Below are positions 1 through 5,161 of a stretch of DNA of 7,368 nucleotides, piece after piece. Source of the stretch: Acidimicrobiales bacterium (GTDB lineage Bacteria > Actinomycetota > Acidimicrobiia > Acidimicrobiales > SZUA-35); the NCBI GenBank assembly GCA_013003325.1, contig JABDJU010000354.1:1-7368 (forward strand), read 5' to 3'. The first letter of the stretch is position 1, and each line of letters opens with the position of its first letter. Under the pieces are notes generated by a model. It saw only the letters and a list, made by a program, of their open reading frames with translations. It searched no databases and was not told the origin of the DNA. Made by a program: the position numbers and the translations under genes.

Positions 1-64
1 CCGGGCGATCGGACAGCTTCCGCTCGATCTCCTTCCACGGCATCGGTGGATTCATCCATCCCAT
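1..64 (-). CDS. dnaE2: Error-prone DNA polymerase III alpha subunit DnaE2, N-terminus only (partial)
   Basis: The frame starts with ATG at 64 and leaves the window at base 1, giving 21 codons. They begin MGWMNPPMPWKEIERKLSD, and W3, the NPP-x-PW stretch and the E-R-x-L pattern match what I recall of actinobacterial DnaE2 N-termini. DnaE2 is a C-family polymerase that carries out damage-induced translesion synthesis, usually with ImuA'/ImuB. The identity rests on this short piece plus context: a perfect LexA box lies 18 bases upstream of the ATG, and dnaE2 is a classic LexA-controlled gene. An internal ATG at 53-55 is a possible shorter start, but the MGW start fits the family better. No Shine-Dalgarno precedes the ATG, and the predicted transcript start is only a few bases upstream. 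The PHP domain, polymerase active site and all later domains lie outside the window, so integrity cannot be judged. Confidence 0.75.
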   Translation of the reverse strand, partial: MGWMNPPMPWKEIERKLSDRP

Positions 65-74
65 AGGATGGACG

Positions 75-104
75 AGCGTACCGAACATATGTTCGGTACG
101 TCAA
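75..104 (-). promoter_or_regulatory. Predicted sigma-70-type promoter of dnaE2
   Basis: Read on the minus strand, TTGACG (104-99) is a near-consensus -35 and TACGCT (80-75) fits the actinobacterial TANNNT -10, with an 18-base spacer. The LexA box fills almost the whole spacer. The expected transcript start near base 68 would leave a leader of only a few bases before the ATG at 64. The promoter lies just past the stop codon of the Nudix gene, so dnaE2 can be induced separately from folE and the Nudix gene although all three point the same way. I saw no terminator between them except what the palindrome itself could form in RNA. Confidence 0.7.
77..100. promoter_or_regulatory. LexA operator (SOS box) inside a perfect 24-bp palindrome
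   Basis: Bases 77-100 form a perfect inverted repeat with no spacer; each 12-base half is cgtaccgaacat or its complement. The core at 82-95 is CGAACATATGTTCG, which matches the Gram-positive/actinobacterial LexA consensus CGAAC-RNRY-GTTCG at every position. The symmetry runs five bases beyond the 14-bp core on each side. It lies between the -35 and -10 of the minus-strand promoter facing dnaE2, so bound LexA would block RNA polymerase until RecA-stimulated LexA cleavage. Confidence 0.92.
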
Positions 105-114
105 TGGAGGCCGA

Positions 115-738
115 CTAGATGGCCAGCAACGTCTCCCCGGCAAGGGCGCGCTGGGCCATCACGGCGAGCACGGTCCAGTAACCGTCCGCCCCCTCCACCA
201 GATCTCGGTTCGATATCGAAACCGCCCCCTCGGCCATGGATCCCGCCTCGACCACCAATTCTGGATCACCGAGGATGGCGATGAGATCCTCCACAACGAT
301 CTCCACCAGATCGGCAACCTCGTGTTCGGGCGGCGCATACTCGGCCAGGGGGCGATCATCGAGCACGAAGAACACGTGAACCCGCTCACGATTTCGCCCC
401 TCCCCGTTGTCGTCGGCCAGAAGCCTCGTCCCAAGCGACACGAGGGCATCGGGACTCACGCTCACGCCGAGTTCCTCTTCGAACTCGCGCAGCCCGTCGA
501 GCGGGATCTCGCCCGATTCGAGATGGCCGGTCGCCGACAAATCGAGCAGCCCTGGGAAAGCCGCTTTCGTGTAGGCCCGACGCTGCAACACGACCGACCG
601 ACGAGCCGGACGCAGAACCAGGCAGTGGAAAACCTGATGCCACAGTCCCTCGCGGTGAACATCGGCGCGATCCCGCGACTCGAGGATCTCGCCGGTCGCC
701 GGACTGACGACGTCGAGACGTTCGTTTTCCCTGCTCAC
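115..738 (-). CDS. Nudix hydrolase, isopentenyl-diphosphate-isomerase-like subgroup
   Basis: This 207-residue protein has a single Nudix domain. The N-terminal NERLDVV and the R-A-D-V-H-R stretch (24-29) are typical of IDI-like Nudix proteins, as is LQRRAYTKAAFPGLLDLSATGH before the box. The Nudix box spans G71-V92 with E77, R84-E85 and E88-E89 in place to bind divalent metal, but it has six residues instead of seven between E77 and R84. The TCCSHP motif of true type I IPP isomerase is absent, so isomerase function is unlikely; pyrophosphohydrolase activity on a nucleotide-like or prenyl-like diphosphate is expected. GTG at 738 is the start: it shares GTGA (738-735) with the folE stop, which points to translational coupling. 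The substrate is unknown. Dihydroneopterin triphosphate, the FolE product, is an attractive candidate from context alone. Confidence 0.9.
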   Translation of the reverse strand: MSRENERLDVVSPATGEILESRDRADVHREGLWHQVFHCLVLRPARRSVVLQRRAYTKAAFPGLLDLSATGHLESGEIPLDGLREFEEELGVSVSPDALVSLGTRLLADDNGEGRNRERVHVFFVLDDRPLAEYAPPEHEVADLVEIVVEDLIAILGDPELVVEAGSMAEGAVSISNRDLVEGADGYWTVLAVMAQRALAGETLLAI

Positions 739-1322
739 GAATGAATGAGCGAGAGGGCCTCAGCCCGTGACGCCGGGTTGGCCTTGAGCGTGCCTCGAAC
801 GGCCGAGGTTGTGGTGAACGCTCCGGGCTTGCGTACACCCCGCATCGACATGCACAGGTGTTCGGCCTCCATCACTACCATCGCACCGGTCGCCCCCAGC
901 CGCTCGATCAGCGCATTGGCGACCTGCATGTTCAAGCGCTCTTGAACCTGAAGGCGCCGGGCGAAACCGTCGACCAGCCGGGCGAGCTTGGACAGCCCGC
1001 ATACCTTTCCCTCCGGTCCCGGGATATAGGCAACGTGGGCCCGACCGATGAACGGCAGCATGTGGTGTTCGCACAACGACGCAAACGGGATGTCCTTCAC
1101 GATCACCATCTCGTTGTGCTCTACCTCGAACTGCCTCTCGAGATGATCGGTCGGGTCGGACTGGTATCCGCCGAGGATCTCGTTGTACGCCCGGGCCACC
1201 CGAATCGGTGTATCGACCAATCCGTCACGATCGGGATCCTCGCCGATGCCGATCAGGATTTCGCGCACCGCCGCTTCGATGCGCGGGACGTCGACGCCAA
1301 AGGACTCAGGGTTGGATGCCAC
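735..1322 (-). CDS. folE: GTP cyclohydrolase I (type IA, Zn-dependent)
   Basis: FolE converts GTP to 7,8-dihydroneopterin triphosphate and formate, the first step of tetrahydrofolate and pterin synthesis, in the cytoplasm as a homodecamer. The 195-residue length is normal. The zinc ligands C84, H87 (in SLCEHHMLPF) and C157 (in EHLCMSMRG) are present, as are the catalytic histidines H86 and H155; these match C110, H113, C181, H112 and H179 of the E. coli enzyme. The GLSKLARLVDGFARRLQVQERL region (109-130) and the C-terminal T-x-x-x-RG are also family-typical. The start is GTG at 1322. It could be served by GGAGGT at 1340-1335, twelve bases upstream, or be leaderless after CATACT at 1334-1329. 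The Nudix gene overlaps the stop by four bases. The divergent neighbour is larE. Confidence 0.96.
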   Translation of the reverse strand: MASNPESFGVDVPRIEAAVREILIGIGEDPDRDGLVDTPIRVARAYNEILGGYQSDPTDHLERQFEVEHNEMVIVKDIPFASLCEHHMLPFIGRAHVAYIPGPEGKVCGLSKLARLVDGFARRLQVQERLNMQVANALIERLGATGAMVVMEAEHLCMSMRGVRKPGAFTTTSAVRGTLKANPASRAEALSLIHS

Positions 1323-1350
1323 CCGGACAGTATGACCTCCGTTGACTCAA
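1323..1350 (-). promoter_or_regulatory. folE start region: -10-like hexamer, Shine-Dalgarno and TTGASTCAA motif
   Basis: On the minus strand CATACT (1334-1329) lies exactly six bases before the GTG, the position expected of a -10 for a leaderless transcript, but it lacks the usual first T. A perfect GGAGGT (1340-1335) also lies here, with a 12-base spacer that is long for efficient initiation. Either reading is possible, since the two elements overlap the same short stretch. The 9-base motif TTGACTCAA (1342-1350) is symmetric about its centre (TTGA-C-TCAA) and could be a small operator shared by the divergent genes. No good -35 was found. Confidence 0.4.
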
Positions 1351-1386
1351 TCCCTGATACCGGGGACCAACGCCGGCCGTCCTCGG

Positions 1387-1398
1387 TACGATCACGAT
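1387..1398 (+). promoter_or_regulatory. Predicted -10 of a leaderless larE transcript
   Basis: TACGAT at 1387-1392 is followed by six bases and then the GTG at 1399. A transcript starting six to seven bases after the -10 would begin on the start codon itself. No Shine-Dalgarno is visible before the GTG. A weak -35 (gggacc, 1363-1368, 18-base spacer) keeps only the central GAC of TTGACA. This arrangement is the main reason for choosing GTG 1399 as the larE start. Confidence 0.5.
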
Positions 1399-2208
1399 GT
1401 GAGTTCAGGTGAGCGGGCGCTCCTCTCCGCAGTTTCGGCGCACGAACGTCTGGTCGTCGCCTTTTCCGGCGGTGTCGACTCTGCGCTGCTGGCCGTCGCC
1501 GCCCGGAAGGCTCTGGGCCGAGACGGCGTGCAGGCGGTCACGGCCGACTCGGCCAGCCTGGCAACCGGCGAATCAGACCACTGCCGGCAGCTCACCGATC
1601 TCTGGGATATTCCTTGGACCTCTGTGCGAACCGACGAGTTCGCCGACGAGCGCTATCTGGAGAACGGCACCGACCGTTGCTTCTGGTGTAAATCGGCCCT
1701 GATGGACGTGGTCGAGCCCATCGCCGATGCGAAATCGGCACGGGTTGCTCTCGGCGTGAACATCGATGACTTCGGAGACCATCGGCCCGGGCAGAAGGCG
1801 GCAGCAGAACGAGGGGCCGTGTTCCCGCTGGTCGAGGCCGGCCTCACCAAGAGCGAAGTGCGGCGGATCGCCAAGCGCTGGGAGATCTCGGTGTGGGACC
1901 GGCCGGCAATGCCGTGCCTTTCGAGCCGAATCCCTTATGGAACCAGCGTCTCGGTCGACCTCGTGAGCAAGATCGACCGGGCCGAGCGGACGCTGCGCAC
2001 GATGGGTTTCACCGATCTTCGCGTCCGCCACTACGACGAGACCGCTCGCATAGAGCTTCCCACTGCCGAACTGGCCGAAGCCGTGGCCCGCAGTGCCGAA
2101 ATCAACGCCCGACTGACCGCCCTCGGGTATCGCTACGTCACCCTCGACCTGGCCGGTCTCAGGTCGGGCAACCTCAACGATGGCATTTCCCATGTCGACC
2201 CGACCTGA
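1399..2208 (+). CDS. larE: LarE, ATP-dependent sulfur transferase of nickel-pincer nucleotide synthesis
   Basis: LarE adenylates the carboxylates of pyridinium-3,5-biscarboxylic acid mononucleotide and replaces an oxygen with sulfur at each. From GTG 1399 it is 269 residues, close to the family length. The PP-loop SGGVDS is at 23-28. RPAMPCLSSRIPYG holds C173, the counterpart of the sulfur-donor C176 of the Lactiplantibacillus plantarum enzyme. A second pair, C94 and C97 in DRCFWCKSAL, matches the additional cysteines of LarE homologues that hold a [4Fe-4S] cluster, so this is probably the cluster type that need not sacrifice its own cysteine. That last point is inference from the residue pattern. 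An in-frame TTG at 1342 would add 19 residues but overlaps the promoter and is unlikely. larB begins inside the end of this gene. Confidence 0.92.
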   Translation: MSSGERALLSAVSAHERLVVAFSGGVDSALLAVAARKALGRDGVQAVTADSASLATGESDHCRQLTDLWDIPWTSVRTDEFADERYLENGTDRCFWCKSALMDVVEPIADAKSARVALGVNIDDFGDHRPGQKAAAERGAVFPLVEAGLTKSEVRRIAKRWEISVWDRPAMPCLSSRIPYGTSVSVDLVSKIDRAERTLRTMGFTDLRVRHYDETARIELPTAELAEAVARSAEINARLTALGYRYVTLDLAGLRSGNLNDGISHVDPT

Positions 2209-2830
2209 CCTCCGCCTCGACGTCGAACGCACCGGTCGGATCGGCATGCCCGAGGCGGTGCTGTGCCAGTTCAAGACGGTGGACCAGGCGACGGGTGCGG
2301 TCACCGGCCTCCTCGACACCCACGACACGGTCATTGCGACGCGTATCACCAGCGAGCAATCGCCGAAGCTCGAAGCGCTCCGTCCCCAGCTGATCGGCAC
2401 CTCGACCATGGCGTGGCAACTCCGCCCGCCAACGAGCAAGTCTGTGGCCCTCGTGAGTGCGGGCACCTCCGATGCCCCGGTGGCCGACGAGGCGGCCATC
2501 ACCCTCACCGCCCTCGGCCACCAAGCCCGGCGCATCACCGACGTGGGCGTCGCCGGGGTACACCGCCTTCAGTCAGCTCTGCCCGAGTTCGAACACGCCG
2601 ACGCCGTGATCGCCATCGCCGGGATGGAAGGCGCTCTCCCCACGGTGCTGGCCGGTCTCATCGGCAAACCGATCATCGCCGTTCCCACCTCGGTGGGGTA
2701 CGGCTCATCGTTCGAGGGGGTCACCGCGCTGCTCACCATGCTCTCGAGCTGCGCACCCGGGATCTCGGTGGTTGGAATCGACAACGGCTACGGCGCCGCC
2801 TGTGCCGTGCATCGCATCCTGCAGCAGTGA
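2180..2830 (+). CDS. larB: LarB, nicotinic acid adenine dinucleotide carboxylase/hydrolase
   Basis: LarB carboxylates the pyridinium ring of nicotinic acid adenine dinucleotide and cleaves off AMP, giving pyridinium-3,5-biscarboxylic acid mononucleotide, the LarE substrate. The core is PurE-like: SAGTSDAPVADEA near 93-105 is the phosphate-binding motif, followed by AGMEGALPTVLAGL and PIIAVPTSVGYG. C191 in SSCAPG lies 25 residues from the C-terminus, as does the catalytic C221 in the 246-residue L. plantarum protein, so the key residue is present. At 216 residues it is about 30 shorter than that protein and lacks most of the N-terminal helical extension. The ATG at 2180 overlaps larE by 29 bases; ATG 2192 would give an overlap of 17. 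The TGA shares its A with the larC ATG, so larE, larB and larC look translationally coupled. Confidence 0.93.
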   Translation: MAFPMSTRPDLRLDVERTGRIGMPEAVLCQFKTVDQATGAVTGLLDTHDTVIATRITSEQSPKLEALRPQLIGTSTMAWQLRPPTSKSVALVSAGTSDAPVADEAAITLTALGHQARRITDVGVAGVHRLQSALPEFEHADAVIAIAGMEGALPTVLAGLIGKPIIAVPTSVGYGSSFEGVTALLTMLSSCAPGISVVGIDNGYGAACAVHRILQQ

Positions 2831-4020
2831 TGGCTGTCGATCAGCTCTGGATCGACCCGTCGTTCGGGGCGTCGGGCGACATGATCATCGGGGCTCTCAT
2901 CGACCTCGGCGCTCCCCCGGATCGGGTGGCCGATACGGTTCGCGGCGTCGGCATCGATGGCTTCTCGATGGCGTGCGAAACCGTCGAACGAGGCGGTCTT
3001 CGGTGCGCCCGGGCCACCATCGAGGTGCCCGCTGATGAGGTTGCCCATCGATCATGGTCGACGATCGACGCCATGATCGGGTCTGCTTCGCTACCGCCGT
3101 CGGTCTCCAAGGGCGCACGGCAGAGCTTCCGACGGTTGGGCGAGGTCGAGGCCGCCATTCATCAGGAGCCGATCGACCAGGTCCACTTTCACGAAGTCGG
3201 CGCCCTCGACGCCATCGTCGACATCGTCGGCGCCTGGGTCGCATGGCACCTGCTGGGCGAACCCATCGTCACGGTCGGAACCTTCGGCCTCGGTCATGGC
3301 ACCGTCGATGCTGCCCACGGCGAACTCCCGCTCCCCGCACCAGCGGTGGCCGAGCTGCTGCGAGGTTGGCCCAGCCGTGGGGTCGACATCGACATGGAAA
3401 CGGTGACGCCAACCGGAGCGGCGATTCTCACCACCATGGCTCAGGCGTCGTCTCCTTCGATGCCGGCGGGAACCATTTCGGCCACCGGCCGAGGGGCGGG
3501 CGCACGCAATCCGAATCGCCATCCCAACATCGTTACCGCCATCTTCTCCACCCGGGCTGACGGTCCTGAAACGACCGCCATGGTCGAACTCGCCTCCAAC
3601 GTCGACGACGTCAGTGCCGAGGTCGTGGCCTACACGATCGAGCGGTGTCTGGCAGAAGGGGCAGCCGACGCTTGGGCCACCCCGATTCTGATGAAGAAGG
3701 GCCGGCCCGCCCACACCCTTACGGTGCTCTGCTCCGGGGCGCTCGCCGATCGGCTCCGGTCGGTGTTGCAGCTGGAAACCGGTTCGCTGGGCGTTCGGCA
3801 GCGCATCGTCGAGCGCCACGCCGCCGAGCGCCACAACGTGCAGGTGGAGGTCGACGGTCATTCGATTGCGGTGAAGGTCGGACCCGACGGCGCCAAGCCC
3901 GAGTACGAACACTGTGCGGCGGCCGCTCGCGCCCTCGATGAGCCCCTGCGCTCGGTTCAAGCCCGCGCCCTCGAGGCGTTTCGTGCATCAACCGAACACG
4001 GCCCTGGTGACGCGCTGTGA
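2830..4020 (+). CDS. larC: LarC, CTP-dependent nickel insertion cyclometallase
   Basis: LarC inserts nickel into the dithiocarboxylated pyridinium nucleotide in a CTP-dependent step, completing the NPN cofactor. The protein has 396 residues from the ATG at 2830, which overlaps the larB stop as TGATG. The N-terminal LarC1 part holds WIDPSFGASGDM (7-18) and VHFHEVGALDAIVDIVG (118-134). The LarC2 part holds ELASNVDDVSAE (253-264), PILMKKGRPA (285-294) and KPEYEHC (356-362), the conserved C-terminal signature. Unlike L. plantarum, where larC1 and larC2 are joined by programmed frameshifting, here both parts are in one continuous frame. A long upstream extension of the same frame, through larB, is an accident of the open frame. 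The histidine-rich stretch of some LarC proteins is absent. Confidence 0.94.
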   Translation: MAVDQLWIDPSFGASGDMIIGALIDLGAPPDRVADTVRGVGIDGFSMACETVERGGLRCARATIEVPADEVAHRSWSTIDAMIGSASLPPSVSKGARQSFRRLGEVEAAIHQEPIDQVHFHEVGALDAIVDIVGAWVAWHLLGEPIVTVGTFGLGHGTVDAAHGELPLPAPAVAELLRGWPSRGVDIDMETVTPTGAAILTTMAQASSPSMPAGTISATGRGAGARNPNRHPNIVTAIFSTRADGPETTAMVELASNVDDVSAEVVAYTIERCLAEGAADAWATPILMKKGRPAHTLTVLCSGALADRLRSVLQLETGSLGVRQRIVERHAAERHNVQVEVDGHSIAVKVGPDGAKPEYEHCAAAARALDEPLRSVQARALEAFRASTEHGPGDAL

Positions 4021-4021
4021 T

Positions 4022-4033
4022 TACCATGCCCGC
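4022..4033 (+). promoter_or_regulatory. Predicted -10 of a leaderless alcohol dehydrogenase transcript
   Basis: TACCAT at 4022-4027 is followed by exactly six bases and the ATG at 4034, the same geometry as at larE and the aldo/keto reductase. It starts two bases after the larC stop codon. No Shine-Dalgarno precedes the ATG, so the gene may have its own start of transcription besides any read-through from the lar operon. No convincing -35 is visible in the end of larC. Confidence 0.45.
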
Positions 4034-5119
4034 ATGAAAGCAGCCGTGCTCAACGAGATCCCCGGTCGACTCGAGATCGAGGAGGTCTCGATCGGCTCGC
4101 CCGGGCCCCGCGAAGTTCTGGTACGCACGGCTGCGGCCGGGCTGTGCCACAGCGACCTCCATTTCATGGAAGGCACCTATCAAACCGCCGTGCCGGCGGT
4201 TCTCGGTCACGAGTCGGCCGGGGTCGTCGAAGCGGTGGGAAGCATGGTCAGCTACGTGGAGCCGGGCGACCACGTCATCACCTGCCTCGCTGCGTTCTGT
4301 GGCCACTGCGAAGACTGCCTCGGAGGGCACCCAGCCCGATGCCAACGCAAGGGCGCCGATCTGGTTCGCCGGCCGGACGAACCGCCCCGGCTGTCACGGG
4401 GTGATGAGCCGCTCTCTCAGTTCCTCTACTGCTCGTCGTTCGCCGAGCAGCTGCTGGTCCACGAGCACGCCCTGGTCAAGATCAGAGAAGACATGCCGCT
4501 CGAACGAGCTGCGCTGATCGGCTGCGGGGTGACCACCGGGCTGGGAGCGGTGTTCAGAACCGCTCGCGTCGACCCCGGCTCCGACGTGGTGGTGATCGGG
4601 TGCGGAGGCATCGGGCTCTCGGCAGTCCAGGGAGCCCGCATCGCCGGTGCCAACAGGATCATCGCCGTCGACATGCACTCCCCCAAATTGGAGCTGGCCC
4701 AGACGCTGGGCGCCACCCACGTGATCGATGCATCGAGCGACGATCCCGTGAAAGCGGTGAAAGAACTGACCGGCGGTGGGGCCCGATTCACCTTCGAGGC
4801 GGTCGGCCTCAAGCAGACTGCCGAACAGGCCTTCAGAATGTTGCGGACCGGAGGTCAGGCGACCGTGATCGGCCTCATCCCGTTGGGCACCAACGTCGAA
4901 GTTCATGGCGTGGAACTCACCAACGAAAAGACCCTGACCGGTTCGAACATGGGCAGCACGCAGTTCAGAACCGACATGCCACGGTTCGTAGACATGTACC
5001 TTGACGGTCGCCTCAAACTCGACGAGATGATCAGCGCCACCCTCGAGTTGGAGCAGATCAACGAGGGCTTTGAGGCGATGAAGTCGGGCGGAGTCGCTCG
5101 CCAGATCATTTCGTTCTGA
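4034..5119 (+). CDS. Zinc-dependent MDR alcohol dehydrogenase, NAD-binding
   Basis: A 361-residue medium-chain dehydrogenase that should interconvert an alcohol and an aldehyde or ketone with NAD(H) in the cytoplasm. The catalytic zinc ligands C38 (GLCHSD), H59 (GHE) and C164 (IGCGVTTG) are present. The structural zinc site is complete: C89, C92, C95 and C103 with classic spacing. The Rossmann motif GCGGIG (189-194) is followed about 20 residues later by D213, favouring NAD over NADP. The overall pattern is that of class III-like actinobacterial ADHs, a group that includes forms with mycothiol or tightly bound cofactor, but the substrate cannot be read from the sequence. ATG 4034 gives the usual MKAAV start; the in-frame GTG at 4007 lies inside larC and is less likely. 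The gap after larC is 13 bases. Confidence 0.93.
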   Translation: MKAAVLNEIPGRLEIEEVSIGSPGPREVLVRTAAAGLCHSDLHFMEGTYQTAVPAVLGHESAGVVEAVGSMVSYVEPGDHVITCLAAFCGHCEDCLGGHPARCQRKGADLVRRPDEPPRLSRGDEPLSQFLYCSSFAEQLLVHEHALVKIREDMPLERAALIGCGVTTGLGAVFRTARVDPGSDVVVIGCGGIGLSAVQGARIAGANRIIAVDMHSPKLELAQTLGATHVIDASSDDPVKAVKELTGGGARFTFEAVGLKQTAEQAFRMLRTGGQATVIGLIPLGTNVEVHGVELTNEKTLTGSNMGSTQFRTDMPRFVDMYLDGRLKLDEMISATLELEQINEGFEAMKSGGVARQIISF

Positions 5120-5141
5120 CCGGGCTTCGGCCTACGCCCGG
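5120..5141 (+). terminator. GC-rich hairpin after the alcohol dehydrogenase
   Basis: CCGGGC (5120-5125) pairs with GCCCGG (5136-5141) across a 10-base loop, starting right after the stop codon. An alternative GGC-TTCG-GCC stem-loop sits inside (5123-5132). There is no T-tract, so it would be a weak or factor-assisted terminator at best. Its place between a stop codon and the predicted promoter of the next gene supports separate transcripts. Confidence 0.35.
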
Positions 5142-5149
5142 CTGGGCGG

Positions 5150-5161
5150 TAGCGTCAGGCC
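5150..5161 (+). promoter_or_regulatory. Predicted -10 of a leaderless aldo/keto reductase transcript
   Basis: TAGCGT (5150-5155) is followed by six bases and then the ATG at 5162. There is no Shine-Dalgarno. A -35 is not clear; ttcggc at 5126-5131 keeps only the first two bases of TTGACA. Confidence 0.45.

Noticed and set aside
115..738. Identification of the Nudix gene as type I IPP isomerase (idi)
   Set aside because: The overall layout is IDI-like, but the active-site TCCSHP motif is missing and the Nudix box is altered. An isomerase label would overstate the evidence.
1342..1398. TTG at 1342 as the larE start
   Set aside because: It adds 19 residues unlike LarE, overlaps the shared promoter interval, and GTG 1399 has a well-placed TANNNT upstream.
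1573..2538. 321-codon open frame on the minus strand across larE and larB
   Set aside because: It is an antisense shadow of GC-rich coding DNA. Its translation has no recognisable motif, and both sense genes have strong family signatures.
2263..2829. Long N-terminal extension of the larC frame back to 2263
   Set aside because: The 189 extra residues are arginine/proline/histidine-rich and match no family, while larB occupies this DNA in another frame with strong motifs. The ATG at 2830 gives a normal LarC N-terminus.
3091..3960. 289-codon open frame on the minus strand opposite larC
   Set aside because: It is low-complexity, rich in Gly, Arg and Asp, and antisense to a well-conserved protein, typical of a shadow frame.
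3914..4033. Upstream start for the alcohol dehydrogenase within larC
   Set aside because: The 40 extra residues do not resemble MDR N-termini, whereas ATG 4034 begins with the typical MKAAV.
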